In this document: positions 1 to 7,920 of the stretch, piece after piece
How positions within the stretch are numbered: position 1 is the first letter of the stretch
Layout: every line of letters begins with the position of its first letter
Position numbers and translations under genes: made by a program
From: Thalassospira australica
Lineage (GTDB): Bacteria > Pseudomonadota > Alphaproteobacteria > Rhodospirillales > Thalassospiraceae
Assembly: GCF_000763295.1 (NCBI RefSeq)
Contig: NZ_JRJE01000003.1
Location: 1-64,000, forward strand
Direction of reading: 5' to 3'
DNA: 64,000 nucleotides
The notes under the pieces: generated by a model
Told to the model about the DNA's origin: nothing
The model's database searches: none
The model's input: only the letters and a program-made list of their open reading frames with translations

Positions 1-2
1 GA

Positions 3-872
3 CGGCTGACCATCAGATACGAAAAGTCCGCAGAAAACTTCCTTAATATGGTCCGGATTTTCGCAATCAGATGTTGGGCCAATTGAGTCCAGACCCTAGA
101 CAAGATTGGCAAACTCTGTGGATCAAAGCATGTCACCGCGATCAGTCGTCGTCTGGTTCTGGGCATCCGTAATGCCGGGGCTGATACACCGCGGGACACA
201 AACAACCTGCTTACGACACTGCGCCTTCTGATGCAGTTCGCAGTTGATATGGAATATGTCGCCGTTAACCCTGCATCTCGGTTCAAGCGCCTGAAAGAAG
301 GAGATGGCCATAGACCATGGGAAGAGTTCGAAATCGATCAATTCCGTTCTCATTGGGCGATTGGCACAAAGGAACGTACGGCATTTGAATTGCTCTTGAA
401 TACCGGACAAAGATCAGGCGACGTGCGGACCATGACGCGAAACCACATCCGGTCAAACATTGTCTCTGTCATTCAGAGCAAAACCGGCAAGCGCTTGGAC
501 ATACCCGTCGCAAACCGACTGAAAGATACACTTGATGCATGGTTACCGAACACAACAAGCATGAACCTTGTCCCCTCGCCTATGGGCATGCAGATGGATG
601 CAACCGCATTTTCAAAATTCATGCGCAAAGCATATCGAGGAGCTGGTTTACCAGAAGACTTCACGTCACACGGGGGCCGATACGCAGCGGCAACGCGCCT
701 CAAAGAGCTCGGCCTTTCATGGGAAGAAATAGCCGACATTGTTGGTCACGAAACAGTCTCGATGGTGCAGAAATATACGCGCCAGCGAAGAAACGCGAAA
801 ATGGCGATTGACAAAATCAACCGCGCTGATCAAGTCGGGCAAGTGACTAACTTTTATCCGAGCAGTGACTAA
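3..872 (+). pseudogene. Tyrosine recombinase (phage-type integrase), left end outside window, apparently interrupted
   Basis: Site-specific integrase of the lambda-type tyrosine recombinase family. The part after the ATG at 231 carries the whole catalytic set (numbered from that ATG): Arg61 in TGQRSGD, Lys84, His147 and Arg150 (HGGR), His173 (VGHET) and the nucleophile Tyr182 (QKYTR). The frame is open from 87, and that stretch (TLDKIGKL...AISRRLV) reads like the N-terminal core-binding domain, so the ATG at 231 would give a protein lacking much of that domain. An in-frame TGA at 84-86 separates it from more protein-like sequence (positions 3-83, ...IRCWAN), as if a Trp codon had become a stop. 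It points at the 3' end of tRNA-Arg 58 bp away, the usual place for an island integrase. The fold is certain; calling it broken is my inference. Confidence 0.7.
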
Positions 873-878
873 CTTTTA
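842..878 (+). repeat. Pair of 15-bp direct repeats at the integrase 3' end
   Basis: The 15-mer agtgactaactttta occurs at 842-856 and again at 864-878, 22 bp apart (two helical turns). The second copy covers the integrase stop codon. Repeats like this beside an integrase and an attachment tRNA may be arm-type binding sites, but nothing else in the sequence proves it. Confidence 0.55.
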
Positions 879-929
879 ATCCAGCAAACGACACTGAACC
901 CACAAGCATTTGTTTTTATTGAAGAAAAA

Positions 930-1006
930 TGGCGATCCCTGCAGGACTCGAACCTGCAACCTACAGATTAGAAGTCTGTTGCTCTATCCAGTTGAGCTAA
1001 GGGACC
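930..1006 (-). tRNA. tRNA-Arg (anticodon TCT)
   Basis: Reverse strand folds as a standard cloverleaf of 77 nt including an encoded CCA: acceptor GGTCCCT pairs with AGGGATC, the anticodon loop is CTTCTAA with TCT at the anticodon, and the T-arm has GGTTCGAGTCC. It reads AGA codons. Its 3' end faces the integrase, so it is the likely attachment gene of the element to the left. Confidence 0.95.
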
Positions 1007-1095
1007 GCTGGGTGGGGTGGTTGAGTGCCCCGGGGCAAAGCATTGGACGCCTGCCCGATATGATTTCAGGGTTTAACGTCCCCTGTCAGACGAAA

Positions 1096-1115
1096 CGGGG
1101 CGGAAATCCGCCCCG
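1096..1115 (-). terminator. Hairpin terminator after the NDUFS4-like gene
   Basis: Inverted repeat cggggcgga / tccgccccg with a very short loop, followed on the minus strand by TTTCG. It lies 34 bp past the stop of the NDUFS4-like gene. The T-run is short, so efficiency is uncertain. Confidence 0.6.
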
Positions 1116-1148
1116 AGAATTGGTCAGATGCCGCTGGCGAGCACCAGA

Positions 1149-1442
1149 TCAGACCACGCGTTTGAACGCGAAATTGTCGGCATAGGTCTTGATCTGCATT
1201 TTGCGCGGCTTGGGCTGTTCGATATCGGCGATCAGCTTGTGCTTCGCGGCAAAGGCCTGGGCTTCTTCAAGGGTATCGAAATACATGCGAACCTGACCAC
1301 GGGTATCAGTGGAACCGATCCACCCCATCAGTTGATCAGCGACCTTTTTCGCACCCGGTTCAAATTCCATGACCCAGTGCTTGGTCGCGGCCTGACCGGA
1401 TTGCATGGCGTTCTTGGCAGGTTTGTAAACACGGACCTTCAT
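1149..1442 (-). CDS. ETC complex I subunit-like protein (NDUFS4 / AQDQ family)
   Basis: 97-residue protein of the 'ETC complex I subunit conserved region' family, the bacterial relative of the mitochondrial 18-kDa (NDUFS4/AQDQ) accessory subunit of NADH:ubiquinone oxidoreductase. Visible family features are the start MKVRVYKPAKNAMQSG, the WVMEFEP block, the GW.GS.DT segment, the F.T.EEA..FA helix and the basic end (RKMQIKTYADNFAFKRV). Length is normal for alphaproteobacterial members. No nuo genes are in the window, which is usual because this gene often stands alone. It probably sits on the matrix-like (cytoplasmic) arm of complex I and aids assembly or stability. Confidence 0.9.
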   Translation of the reverse strand: MKVRVYKPAKNAMQSGQAATKHWVMEFEPGAKKVADQLMGWIGSTDTRGQVRMYFDTLEEAQAFAAKHKLIADIEQPKPRKMQIKTYADNFAFKRVV

Positions 1443-1588
1443 CGGGACCCTCGTCTTGACCGTCGGGATAAGATGATGCTGACAGTTATATGGGCCTCTC
1501 TAACCCCCCGCCAACGCTTCATCTTTTACACCTTTTGCTGCCAATTGGAAATCCCGTTTGGGATCAGATAAAGCAACAAAAGGGGAAA

Positions 1589-1665
1589 TGGTCGGGAAGG
1601 CGAGATTCGAACTCGCGACCCCCTGCTCCCAAAGCAGGTACGCTACCAGACTGCGCTACTCCCCG
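1589..1665 (-). tRNA. tRNA-Pro (anticodon TGG)
   Basis: 77 nt on the reverse strand including CCA. Acceptor CGGGGAG pairs with CTTCCCG, anticodon stem CCTGC/GCAGG encloses loop TTTGGGA with anticodon TGG, and the T-arm is GAGTTCGAATCTC. It reads CCN proline codons. It lies between the NDUFS4-like gene and the DUF192 pair and has no visible integration at its end. Confidence 0.95.
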
Positions 1666-1748
1666 ACGCGGATGTGGATTTAGCACCATCTTGCGGGGTG
1701 GGCAAGACCGCATTGTCGCTTTTTATCGAAAAAGTGCCACAAAAACCA

Positions 1749-1775
1749 AAGGCCGCAGATATCATCCGCGGCCTT
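1749..1775 (-). terminator. Terminator of the HDAC-like/DUF192 operon
   Basis: Perfect stem aaggccgc / gcggcctt with an 11-nt loop, followed on the minus strand by TTTGGTTTTTG. It is 61 bp beyond the DUF192 stop codon and fits a Rho-independent terminator. Confidence 0.75.
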
Positions 1776-1836
1776 GCTATTGCTGATTGATCTTTTTGGA
1801 CGCGATGCGGGTCCGCCCTGCTCGGCGCAACGCAAC

Positions 1837-2283
1837 TTAACGCGGCAGCCCTTCGACTTTCTCGCCAATCTCAAATCCCATCCGATCCGATGAACCACCA
1901 TTGAGCTCAAGCACAAAGCGCACAGGCTTTGGCGACGGGATGATGGTTTCCGATTGCGGGACCGTGCGCTTTTCAATGCCGACAATCGTGCCATTGGCAT
2001 CAATAAACAGCATATCCAGCGAGATGAAGGTGTTTTTCATCCACATCGAAATATCCCGCGAGGCCCCGAAATCAAACAACATGCCGGTATCATTGGCCAT
2101 TTCGGTGCGGAACATCAATCCGCGTGATCGTTCTTCGGGCGTGACGGCCATCTCGACATTGAAGACCTCGCCATCGACCAAAAGACGCGAACGTTCAAAT
2201 CCGGTTGCTTTGGCATTCAGACCCGCAACAACGGCTGCGCTGATAAAGCACACAACAAATGCCATCTGAAAAAGCGACTTCAT
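1837..2283 (-). CDS. DUF192 family exported protein
   Basis: 148-residue protein with an N-terminal export signal (MKSLFQMAFVVCFISAAVVA) followed by a single DUF192 domain. The domain shows the family marks RSRGLMFR, MLFDFG, ISMWMKNTFISLDMLFID and the C-terminal VLELNGG. DUF192 proteins are small secreted or periplasmic beta-barrel proteins of unknown biochemical role. The start chosen is the ATG at 2283, which overlaps the TGA of the upstream HDAC-like gene (ATGA), so the two are translationally coupled. A longer frame upstream would sit wholly inside that gene and lacks a signal peptide at its own start. Confidence 0.9.
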   Translation of the reverse strand: MKSLFQMAFVVCFISAAVVAGLNAKATGFERSRLLVDGEVFNVEMAVTPEERSRGLMFRTEMANDTGMLFDFGASRDISMWMKNTFISLDMLFIDANGTIVGIEKRTVPQSETIIPSPKPVRFVLELNGGSSDRMGFEIGEKVEGLPR

Positions 2284-3428
2284 ACCCCATACCCTCTTAG
2301 TCTTTTGACGCGCTCCCGAACCACGTCCCGGATGGCGCCACCCCGCCATGGATCCGCAAGCGTTGTAAACAATTCACTTGCGGGTTGTCTGCCACGGCTA
2401 TGCGACCATTTTATGACGCGCAGGATATTTTCCGCTGTGATGGGTAGCACAGGGGGTATTTCGATCCCGTTAACGGTTGCCCACACCCCTGACCAACAGC
2501 GCGCAACGCCATATGGACTATATCCTCCGCCGCCCAGCACAAGACTTCTTGGTGCTAATCGGGTCATCGCCCCCACGACTTCCCATATCGACTGATTGCC
2601 CAAAAGCTGTCTGGATAGCGGATCTTCGGCAAGAGTATCACATCCGCATTGCAAAACAATAGCTTGGGGCACAAAACTTAATGCAAGATTAATCAAATAT
2701 TCATGTAGAACATAGCGCATCTCATCATCGTTCATGCCACCAGGTATCGGCAGATTGCGTGCCATGCCACCGGCAATGTCATCAATTGCGCCGGTTTTGG
2801 GCCACAGGTCTTCCTGATGCATGGAAACCGTCAGAACGCGTTCATCCTCGGCAAAGGCAATCTGCACGCCATCGCCGTGATGGGCATCAATGTCAACGTA
2901 AAGCACCCGATCCAGCCCCGAATCGAGCAACGCGTAAATCCCCAGAACCGGATCATTGAAGTAACAAAACCCCGAAGCCCGGTTGCGTAATCCATGATGC
3001 GTGCCGCCTGCCGGATGATGGATCACCCCGCCATCGGCGATCAATTGGGCGGCCATGATCGATGATCCGGCAGCGGTCGCCGGACGCCGGAAAATTTCCG
3101 GATAGATCGGGTTGCCGTTTTTGCCCAACCCAAACCGGTTCATCATGTCTTCTGGCAAGGCCTGATCGCGTTCGGCCTGCATGACGGCTTCTACATAATC
3201 AAGATCATGAAACCGCGTGAGCTGTTCGGGCGTTGCCACCGGTCCGGTCAAATAAGTGTTTTCATCGACCCATCCCATGGCATGCACCATATCCACCACC
3301 AGCGACACCCGCGGGATCGCCAGGGGATGTTTCGGGCCATAGCTTGATCCACGGTAAATCTCTGCCGCGATCATGCGTGGCGGAATCTGAGATGCACGAA
3401 GGTCAGGCAGGGTATGGGGAAAGGTCAC
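2280..3428 (-). CDS. Histone deacetylase-family (AcuC-like) Zn hydrolase
   Basis: 382-residue class I/II arginase-deacetylase fold enzyme. It has the His pairs of the active site (HHPAGGTHHG, residues 137-146), the metal-binding VDIDAHHGDGVQ (178-189), the second Asp (QCGCDTL) and the closing glycine loop LGGGGYSP. Bacterial relatives deacetylate acetylated polyamines or protein lysines such as acetyl-CoA synthetase (AcuC); which substrate applies cannot be told. The frame opens with GTG at 3428 without a strong ribosome site; ATG at 3374 (MIAAEIYRGSSYG) is an alternative nearer to where homologs begin. It is coupled to the following DUF192 gene. Confidence 0.85.
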   Translation of the reverse strand: MTFPHTLPDLRASQIPPRMIAAEIYRGSSYGPKHPLAIPRVSLVVDMVHAMGWVDENTYLTGPVATPEQLTRFHDLDYVEAVMQAERDQALPEDMMNRFGLGKNGNPIYPEIFRRPATAAGSSIMAAQLIADGGVIHHPAGGTHHGLRNRASGFCYFNDPVLGIYALLDSGLDRVLYVDIDAHHGDGVQIAFAEDERVLTVSMHQEDLWPKTGAIDDIAGGMARNLPIPGGMNDDEMRYVLHEYLINLALSFVPQAIVLQCGCDTLAEDPLSRQLLGNQSIWEVVGAMTRLAPRSLVLGGGGYSPYGVARCWSGVWATVNGIEIPPVLPITAENILRVIKWSHSRGRQPASELFTTLADPWRGGAIRDVVRERVKRLRGYGV

Positions 3429-3637
3429 GGTGGGTATAAGCCAATTCGATCAAAGCGTGTCAGCATCATTGCGCGTCAGCACGGCTTTGCGCAAGAGGTG
3501 TATAAATAGTAGGATGCTTACTCCTTCAATTGAGAAGCATCTAACTTTCTCCCAGCAGGTTGAGCAGCGAAAGAACGATCAAGTTTACCCAAAATATGCT
3601 ACTTTCAAAACATCAAACGCCAAGAAATCAGGTAGAA

Positions 3638-4063
3638 ATGAAGCAAATCAAACCATGGCTCGTGATCTTCGCAATCGCTGTGATCTCACTAACAACCTTA
3701 TTTCCCCCATTTTATTTTGAAGGCCGCGGCAACATACTGGGCGTTGGTTTTGGTTTTTTGTTTACCGGCCCGTTCGACGACAAATATCAAGATGTTGCGC
3801 GCGTTGATTACGCAGTTCTCATAACATTTTGGTTGGCCATTCTGCTTATTTGTTTTCTCTTACACTTGCTACCCAAAGGCTATCAATCGAAGTTATCTAC
3901 ACAGATTTCAAGCCAATTCAATAAAGCTAGGACCCATCGGGAAAAAATTTTGCCATTGGTCGTCGTTGGCTTGATAATAGCTATGTTCGCGATTTTCGAT
4001 TTTTTTGCGAACAATCGTGCAGACTTGGACACGTCTGGACTAAAATACTTGAGTGACAACTAG
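3638..4063 (+). CDS. Unrecognised small membrane protein, AT-rich
   Basis: About 141 residues from the ATG at 3638 (MKQIKPWLVIFAI). That start is preceded by the purine-rich caggtagaa; in-frame upstream starts at 3560 (TTG) and 3596 (ATG) give longer but unconvincing N-termini. Three hydrophobic stretches are visible (VIFAIAVISLTTLF; VLITFWLAILLICFLLHLL; ILPLVVVGLIIAMFAIF), so an inner-membrane protein is likely. I do not recognise a family. Base composition is clearly AT-richer than the surrounding genes, which suggests late acquisition. It stands alone between a leftward HDAC-like gene and a leftward acetyltransferase. Confidence 0.6.
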   Translation: MKQIKPWLVIFAIAVISLTTLFPPFYFEGRGNILGVGFGFLFTGPFDDKYQDVARVDYAVLITFWLAILLICFLLHLLPKGYQSKLSTQISSQFNKARTHREKILPLVVVGLIIAMFAIFDFFANNRADLDTSGLKYLSDN

Positions 4064-4222
4064 TCGTGAATTGCCACCCTCTCAGGCTGAGTTTTCTAGC
4101 ACCACACAGAGCCCTACATCATTTTTGAACAAAATGTTGCAAAAGGTCACTCAGCCAAAATGCCTCCGCGTAGACCAAAAATCTCTGGGCAACAACGATC
4201 CCACTTCAGGTGTTTTAGACGT

Positions 4223-4831
4223 TCAACCCGCCTGTCGATCAGTATTGTGGACCATGGTCGTTACCGACGTAAACCCGAACACGTAACGCAGCAGGCCCAT
4301 ATACGCGGTTGAGGTCGACCGAAAACCATATCTTTCGTAAAGCGCACGTGCACGCGGATTGGTGTCGATTACATCCAGCCGGACCTTCGACAAGCCATCT
4401 TTGGATGCCCTTGTTGCAACAGCATCCAAAAGGGCCGTGCCGACCCCCTGCCCGCGCGCACCGGGATCAACAAATATCCCATCCATCAAAAGCGTCTTGT
4501 CTTCCAGATCACGTTCAAGGATATCAAGCACAACACCGCGCCAAAGCCCGCCCCAGCCACCGTAAACAGCACACATATCGGACAGCTTTCCCCCGACAAA
4601 CGCCCCCTGTGGCGTTTTAAACCCGGCAACGCCAAGAAGCCGCCCATCCTGAGCAACTACACTGATGGCATGATCGGACCTGATTACCTTGATCAAAAAG
4701 GCACGGGCTTTGTCTTCGGGTTTCATGACAGGGGCAAGTTTTTGGCGAAAGGCTTCCCAAAACAGGCCACAGGCCGCCTCACGGTGGATCTCGCTTAAAC
4801 CTTGTTCAATCCGGATTTTTTGCTCTGACAT
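4223..4831 (-). CDS. GNAT family N-acetyltransferase
   Basis: 202 residues with a C-terminal GNAT fold. The acetyl-CoA pyrophosphate loop is clear in IFVDPGARGQGVGTALLDAV (motif A, Q/R-x-x-G-x-G/A), followed by the motif B strand and helix with N-P-R-A-R-A-L-Y-E-R-Y-G-F. The N-terminal half (LFWEAFRQKLAPVM) resembles small-molecule or protein acetyltransferases of the RimI-like group, but the substrate cannot be deduced. Single-gene transcription unit, convergent with the AT-rich membrane gene and divergent from the thiamine operon. Confidence 0.85.
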   Translation of the reverse strand: MSEQKIRIEQGLSEIHREAACGLFWEAFRQKLAPVMKPEDKARAFLIKVIRSDHAISVVAQDGRLLGVAGFKTPQGAFVGGKLSDMCAVYGGWGGLWRGVVLDILERDLEDKTLLMDGIFVDPGARGQGVGTALLDAVATRASKDGLSKVRLDVIDTNPRARALYERYGFRSTSTAYMGLLRYVFGFTSVTTMVHNTDRQAG

Positions 4832-5005
4832 GATGTTTTACGGTTTCACCTGTTTGATCGCCTGTACTTCAAACGAATACGCCCGAAAACGAACCTGCGG
4901 GCAAGTGAAGTCTTTCACCGCTCACGTGCCCCTCACTGCTGTGCTTTGATTGTTGGAACGTTCAGGAATGCGACCTTGCAGTGCTGCAATCTGCTGTCAC
5001 AAAAC

Positions 5006-5034
5006 TTGACGAAAGCAAAATGTCTGCGCATAGT
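5006..5034 (+). promoter_or_regulatory. Sigma-70-type promoter of the thi operon
   Basis: TTGACG (5006-5011) and CATAGT (5029-5034) are separated by exactly 17 bp. Start of transcription would fall near 5041, immediately at the 5' edge of the TPP aptamer, which supports the call. Confidence 0.65.
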
Positions 5035-5040
5035 CCCGTC

Positions 5041-5136
5041 ATCTCCGGGGGGGCCGATCGTAAATCGGCTGAGAGGTTCGGTGTTGCCGAACGACCCTTA
5101 GAACCTGAACCGGTTAAGACCGGCGTAGGAAGGATC
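5041..5136 (+). promoter_or_regulatory. TPP (THI-box) riboswitch
   Basis: The conserved thiamine-pyrophosphate aptamer elements appear in order: ggggggg-cc, the pyrimidine-sensing ggctgagagg (5067-5076), acccttagaacctgaaccgg (the ACCC..GAACCTGA core at 5093-5112) and ttaagaccggcgtaggaa (5114-5131). The ribosome-binding purines taggaagga lie in the 3' strand of the closing P1 helix, 6-8 nt before the thiZ ATG at 5139. Binding of TPP should therefore hide the Shine-Dalgarno and block translation. No separate terminator hairpin is visible, so control is probably translational. Confidence 0.95.
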
Positions 5137-5138
5137 GC

Positions 5139-5930
5139 ATGCGCAATACAGACCACACGCCCAATCCGGCACAAAATCCAACCAGATTTGACATTCACCT
5201 GCGCGCTGCCCGCGTGGCATTTGGCGGGGCGGACATTTTCCATGACCTTGACCTGACGTTACAGGCAGGCAGTTTTACCTGTTTGCTGGGACCAAGTGGG
5301 GTCGGGAAAAGCACGCTTTTGCGCTATTTCGCAGACCTTGTTGAAGGCGATGTTAGCGGTACCATCACCTGTTCAGACAACCTGCCCCTGACGGGCCGGG
5401 TCGCCTATATGGCGCAGCAGGACCTGCTTTTGCCATGGCGAACAGTGCATGAAAATGTCGTGCTTGGCACTGTTTTGCGCGGTGAAAAGCCAAAACATGA
5501 GAAAGCCTCATATTTACTCAAACAGGTCGGCTTGAACGATGCGGCGCACTTGCGCCCGGCGGAATTGTCCGGCGGCATGAAACAGCGCGCCGCCCTTGCC
5601 CGCACCCTGATGGAAGACCGACCGGTCGTTCTGATGGACGAGCCGTTCTCCGCCCTTGATCCGCTGAACCGTTTGCGCCTGCAGGAACTGGCCGCACGGG
5701 CTTTGCGCGGCAAGACCGTATTACTGGTAACCCACGATCCGCTGGAAGCATTGCGGCTTGGTGATGATGTGCATGTTCTGGCGGGCGCGCCGGCGAAACT
5801 GCAAAACGCCATCACGCCCAAAGGTCAAAGCCCGCGCAACATTGCCGATCCGGAAATTCTCGCCCAACAGGCAGAGCTTCTTCGCCAGCTTGGGGCCGAG
5901 AATTCCGACATGGCGGAAATCCCGTCATGA
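5139..5930 (+). CDS. thiZ: Thiamine-precursor (HMP) ABC transporter, ATP-binding protein
   Basis: 263-residue ABC ATPase: Walker A GPSGVGKST (51-59), Q-loop AQQD, signature LSGGMKQR (143-150), Walker B VVLMDEP (163-169) with SALD, and the H-loop VTHD. It energises uptake of a pyrimidine thiamine precursor, judged from the TPP riboswitch directly upstream and the NMT1/THI5-like binding protein downstream. ThiZ belongs to the nitrate/taurine-type ATPase group. The start at 5139 follows the riboswitch-embedded ribosome site. The stop overlaps the next start (ATGA), so thiZ and thiX are translationally coupled. Confidence 0.92.
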   Translation: MRNTDHTPNPAQNPTRFDIHLRAARVAFGGADIFHDLDLTLQAGSFTCLLGPSGVGKSTLLRYFADLVEGDVSGTITCSDNLPLTGRVAYMAQQDLLLPWRTVHENVVLGTVLRGEKPKHEKASYLLKQVGLNDAAHLRPAELSGGMKQRAALARTLMEDRPVVLMDEPFSALDPLNRLRLQELAARALRGKTVLLVTHDPLEALRLGDDVHVLAGAPAKLQNAITPKGQSPRNIADPEILAQQAELLRQLGAENSDMAEIPS

Positions 5931-6739
5931 ACATGCAAAACAATCCTCATACAAACCGAAAACCGCTGTCTGAACGGCGCTGGCTCATATTTGCCCGCCC
6001 GCTGATCATCATCGCGGCCCTGATCGCAACCTGGCAATTGCTGGTGGTGATCACCGGCGCGCCAAAATACATGCTGCCAACCCCGGTCGATGTCTGGACG
6101 ACGTTGCTGTCGCGCTATGATGTTTTGTTTGATCATGCGCGCTACACCATTGCCGAAACAGTGATTGGCCTGTTTGCCGGGGCGGCCCTTGGCACGTTGG
6201 CGGCCATTCCGATGGCACTGTTTTCGCCGGTACGCTTCTGGTTGATGCCGATATTGCTGGTATCACAAGCCATTCCGTTCTTTGCGCTGGCCCCGCTTTT
6301 GGTGTTGTGGCTGGGGTTTGGGTTGGCGTCCAAGATCGCCATGGCCGCCCTGATTATTTTCTTTCCGGTCACTGTCGCCTTCTTTGACGGATTGTCGCGC
6401 ACCGAAACCGGCTGGCTTGATTTGGCACGCACCATGGGGGCAAGTCGTTGGCGACTTTTGACCCATATTCGATTGCCTGCAGCCCTGCCGGCCTTTGCAT
6501 CGGGCTTTCGTGTCGCCACCGCTGTTGCCCCCATCGGTGCGGTGATTGGCGAATGGGTCGGATCCAGTCATGGGCTTGGCTATTTGATGCTGCATGCCAA
6601 TGCGCGGGTTCAAATTGATATGGTTTTTGCCTGCCTGCTGATCCTGTGCGCGTTTTCAATCACGCAATATTTCATTGTCGATCGCGTGCTGCGCGCCGCC
6701 CTGCCCTGGCAGCCAGACAGCCTGAAGCCAAGAAACTGA
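5927..6739 (+). CDS. thiX: Thiamine-precursor (HMP) ABC transporter, permease
   Basis: 270-residue inner-membrane permease with about six hydrophobic segments. It carries the BPD-transp-1 EAA loop (RTMGASRWRLLTHIRLPAALP, residues around 170-190) that docks on the ATPase. It forms the channel of the ThiXYZ importer together with ThiZ and receives substrate from ThiY. The first ATG (5927) overlaps the thiZ stop by the ATGA arrangement; a second ATG two codons later is possible. The next gene, thiY, follows after 79 bp containing an imperfect hairpin (ccacatc...gatgcggtgg), which may allow separate tuning of binding-protein expression. Confidence 0.9.
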   Translation: MNMQNNPHTNRKPLSERRWLIFARPLIIIAALIATWQLLVVITGAPKYMLPTPVDVWTTLLSRYDVLFDHARYTIAETVIGLFAGAALGTLAAIPMALFSPVRFWLMPILLVSQAIPFFALAPLLVLWLGFGLASKIAMAALIIFFPVTVAFFDGLSRTETGWLDLARTMGASRWRLLTHIRLPAALPAFASGFRVATAVAPIGAVIGEWVGSSHGLGYLMLHANARVQIDMVFACLLILCAFSITQYFIVDRVLRAALPWQPDSLKPRN

Positions 6740-6818
6740 CACCACATCCTGCTGCAAGATGCGGTGGGCACAATCCTCATACAAAAGCGCAATGGCGCAT
6801 AAATACGGAGGTTCTTCC

Positions 6819-7772
6819 ATGTCACGCCTGAAATCCATGATCACAGCGGCCACATTGGGCGCAGCGGTTCTTGGCACGTCGTCATCGGCATTTGCCGCTG
6901 ACAAGCTGGTCATTCTTCTCGATTGGTTTGTGAACCCAGATCACGCACCGCTGATCGTTGCCAAAGAAAAGGGCTTCTTTGCCAAGCATGATCTTGATGT
7001 CGAACTGATCGAACCCTCTGACCCGTCTGCCCCGCCGCGCCTTGTCGCCGCCGGTCAGGGCGATGTTGCCGTGAACTATCAGCCCCAACTGCATGTTCAG
7101 GCAGCCGAAGGCCTGCCGCTGACGCGCATTGGGACGCTTGTTGCCACCCCGCTGAATACCCTGATCGTGCTTGAAGACGGCCCGATCAAGGAAATCGCGG
7201 ATCTCAAGGGCAAGAAAATCGGTTATTCGCTGGCCGGGTTCGAAGATGCCTTGCTTGGCACGATGCTTGGCAATCATGCTGTGTCGATAGATGATGTCGA
7301 ACTGATCAACGTGAATTTCTCGCTCTCGCCATCGCTTTATTCCGGGCAGGTTGATGCAATCATTGGCGGCTATCGCAATTTTGAGCTCAATCAGATGGAA
7401 ATAGAAGGCAAGCCGGGCAAGGCATTCTATGTCGAGGAAGAAGGCGTTCCGCCCTATGACGAACTGATCCTGACGGTGCGTAACGATGCGGTCGATGATC
7501 CGCGTTATGCCCGCATGCTTGATGCCCTGGAAGAAGGCGTACAATATCTGATCAACCACCCGGATGATAGCTGGGACGCCTTTATCAGTGCCTATCCGAA
7601 CCTTGATGATGAACTTAACATCAAGGCATGGGCCGATACCCTGCCGCGCTTTGCGCTGCGTCCGGCTGCCATCGACCGTGCACGGTATTCCCGATTTGCC
7701 GATTACATGGTCAAGCAGGGGCTGATCGATGAAAGCCCGGCACTTGAGACCTATGTCACAGTAATCGAATAA
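6819..7772 (+). CDS. thiY: Thiamine-precursor (HMP) ABC transporter, periplasmic binding protein
   Basis: 317-residue NMT1/THI5-like solute-binding protein. A Sec signal peptide (MSRLKSMITAATLGAAVLG...SSAFA) precedes the mature start ADKLVILLDW. The LDWFVNPDHAP segment is the hallmark of THI5/ThiY pyrimidine-binding proteins. It captures a hydroxymethylpyrimidine-type precursor and delivers it to ThiX. The start at 6819 has a strong ribosome site (acggagg, 10 nt upstream); the longer frame from 6759 would hide the signal peptide. Expression is under the upstream TPP riboswitch as part of thiZXY. Confidence 0.92.
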   Translation: MSRLKSMITAATLGAAVLGTSSSAFAADKLVILLDWFVNPDHAPLIVAKEKGFFAKHDLDVELIEPSDPSAPPRLVAAGQGDVAVNYQPQLHVQAAEGLPLTRIGTLVATPLNTLIVLEDGPIKEIADLKGKKIGYSLAGFEDALLGTMLGNHAVSIDDVELINVNFSLSPSLYSGQVDAIIGGYRNFELNQMEIEGKPGKAFYVEEEGVPPYDELILTVRNDAVDDPRYARMLDALEEGVQYLINHPDDSWDAFISAYPNLDDELNIKAWADTLPRFALRPAAIDRARYSRFADYMVKQGLIDESPALETYVTVIE

Positions 7773-7823
7773 CCGATAACGCCCCCCGCGTTTGGCTGCA
7801 TGTCCGCATGTGCAGACCATCCT

Positions 7824-7861
7824 GGAAGGCCGGAATATGCGCCCCGTATTCCGGCCTTTCC
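7824..7861 (+). terminator. Terminator of the thi operon
   Basis: Long stem ggaaggccggaata / tattccggcctttcc with an 8-9 nt loop, 52 bp after the thiY stop. It ends in TTTCCC, so the U-tract is weak but the stem is strong. Confidence 0.8.
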
Positions 7862-7920
7862 CTTGCGCTGGTGAATTTGCTCGTTACCTTATATTGGGTC
7901 GTCTATAGGTCAGCCGGATC

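Noticed and set aside
910-1185. 91-codon frame on the plus strand
   Set aside because: It runs through the reverse complement of tRNA-Arg, a common false ORF.
6882-7820. 312-codon antisense frame over thiY
   Set aside because: thiY has a signal peptide, family motifs and a riboswitch-controlled operon; the antisense frame has none of these.
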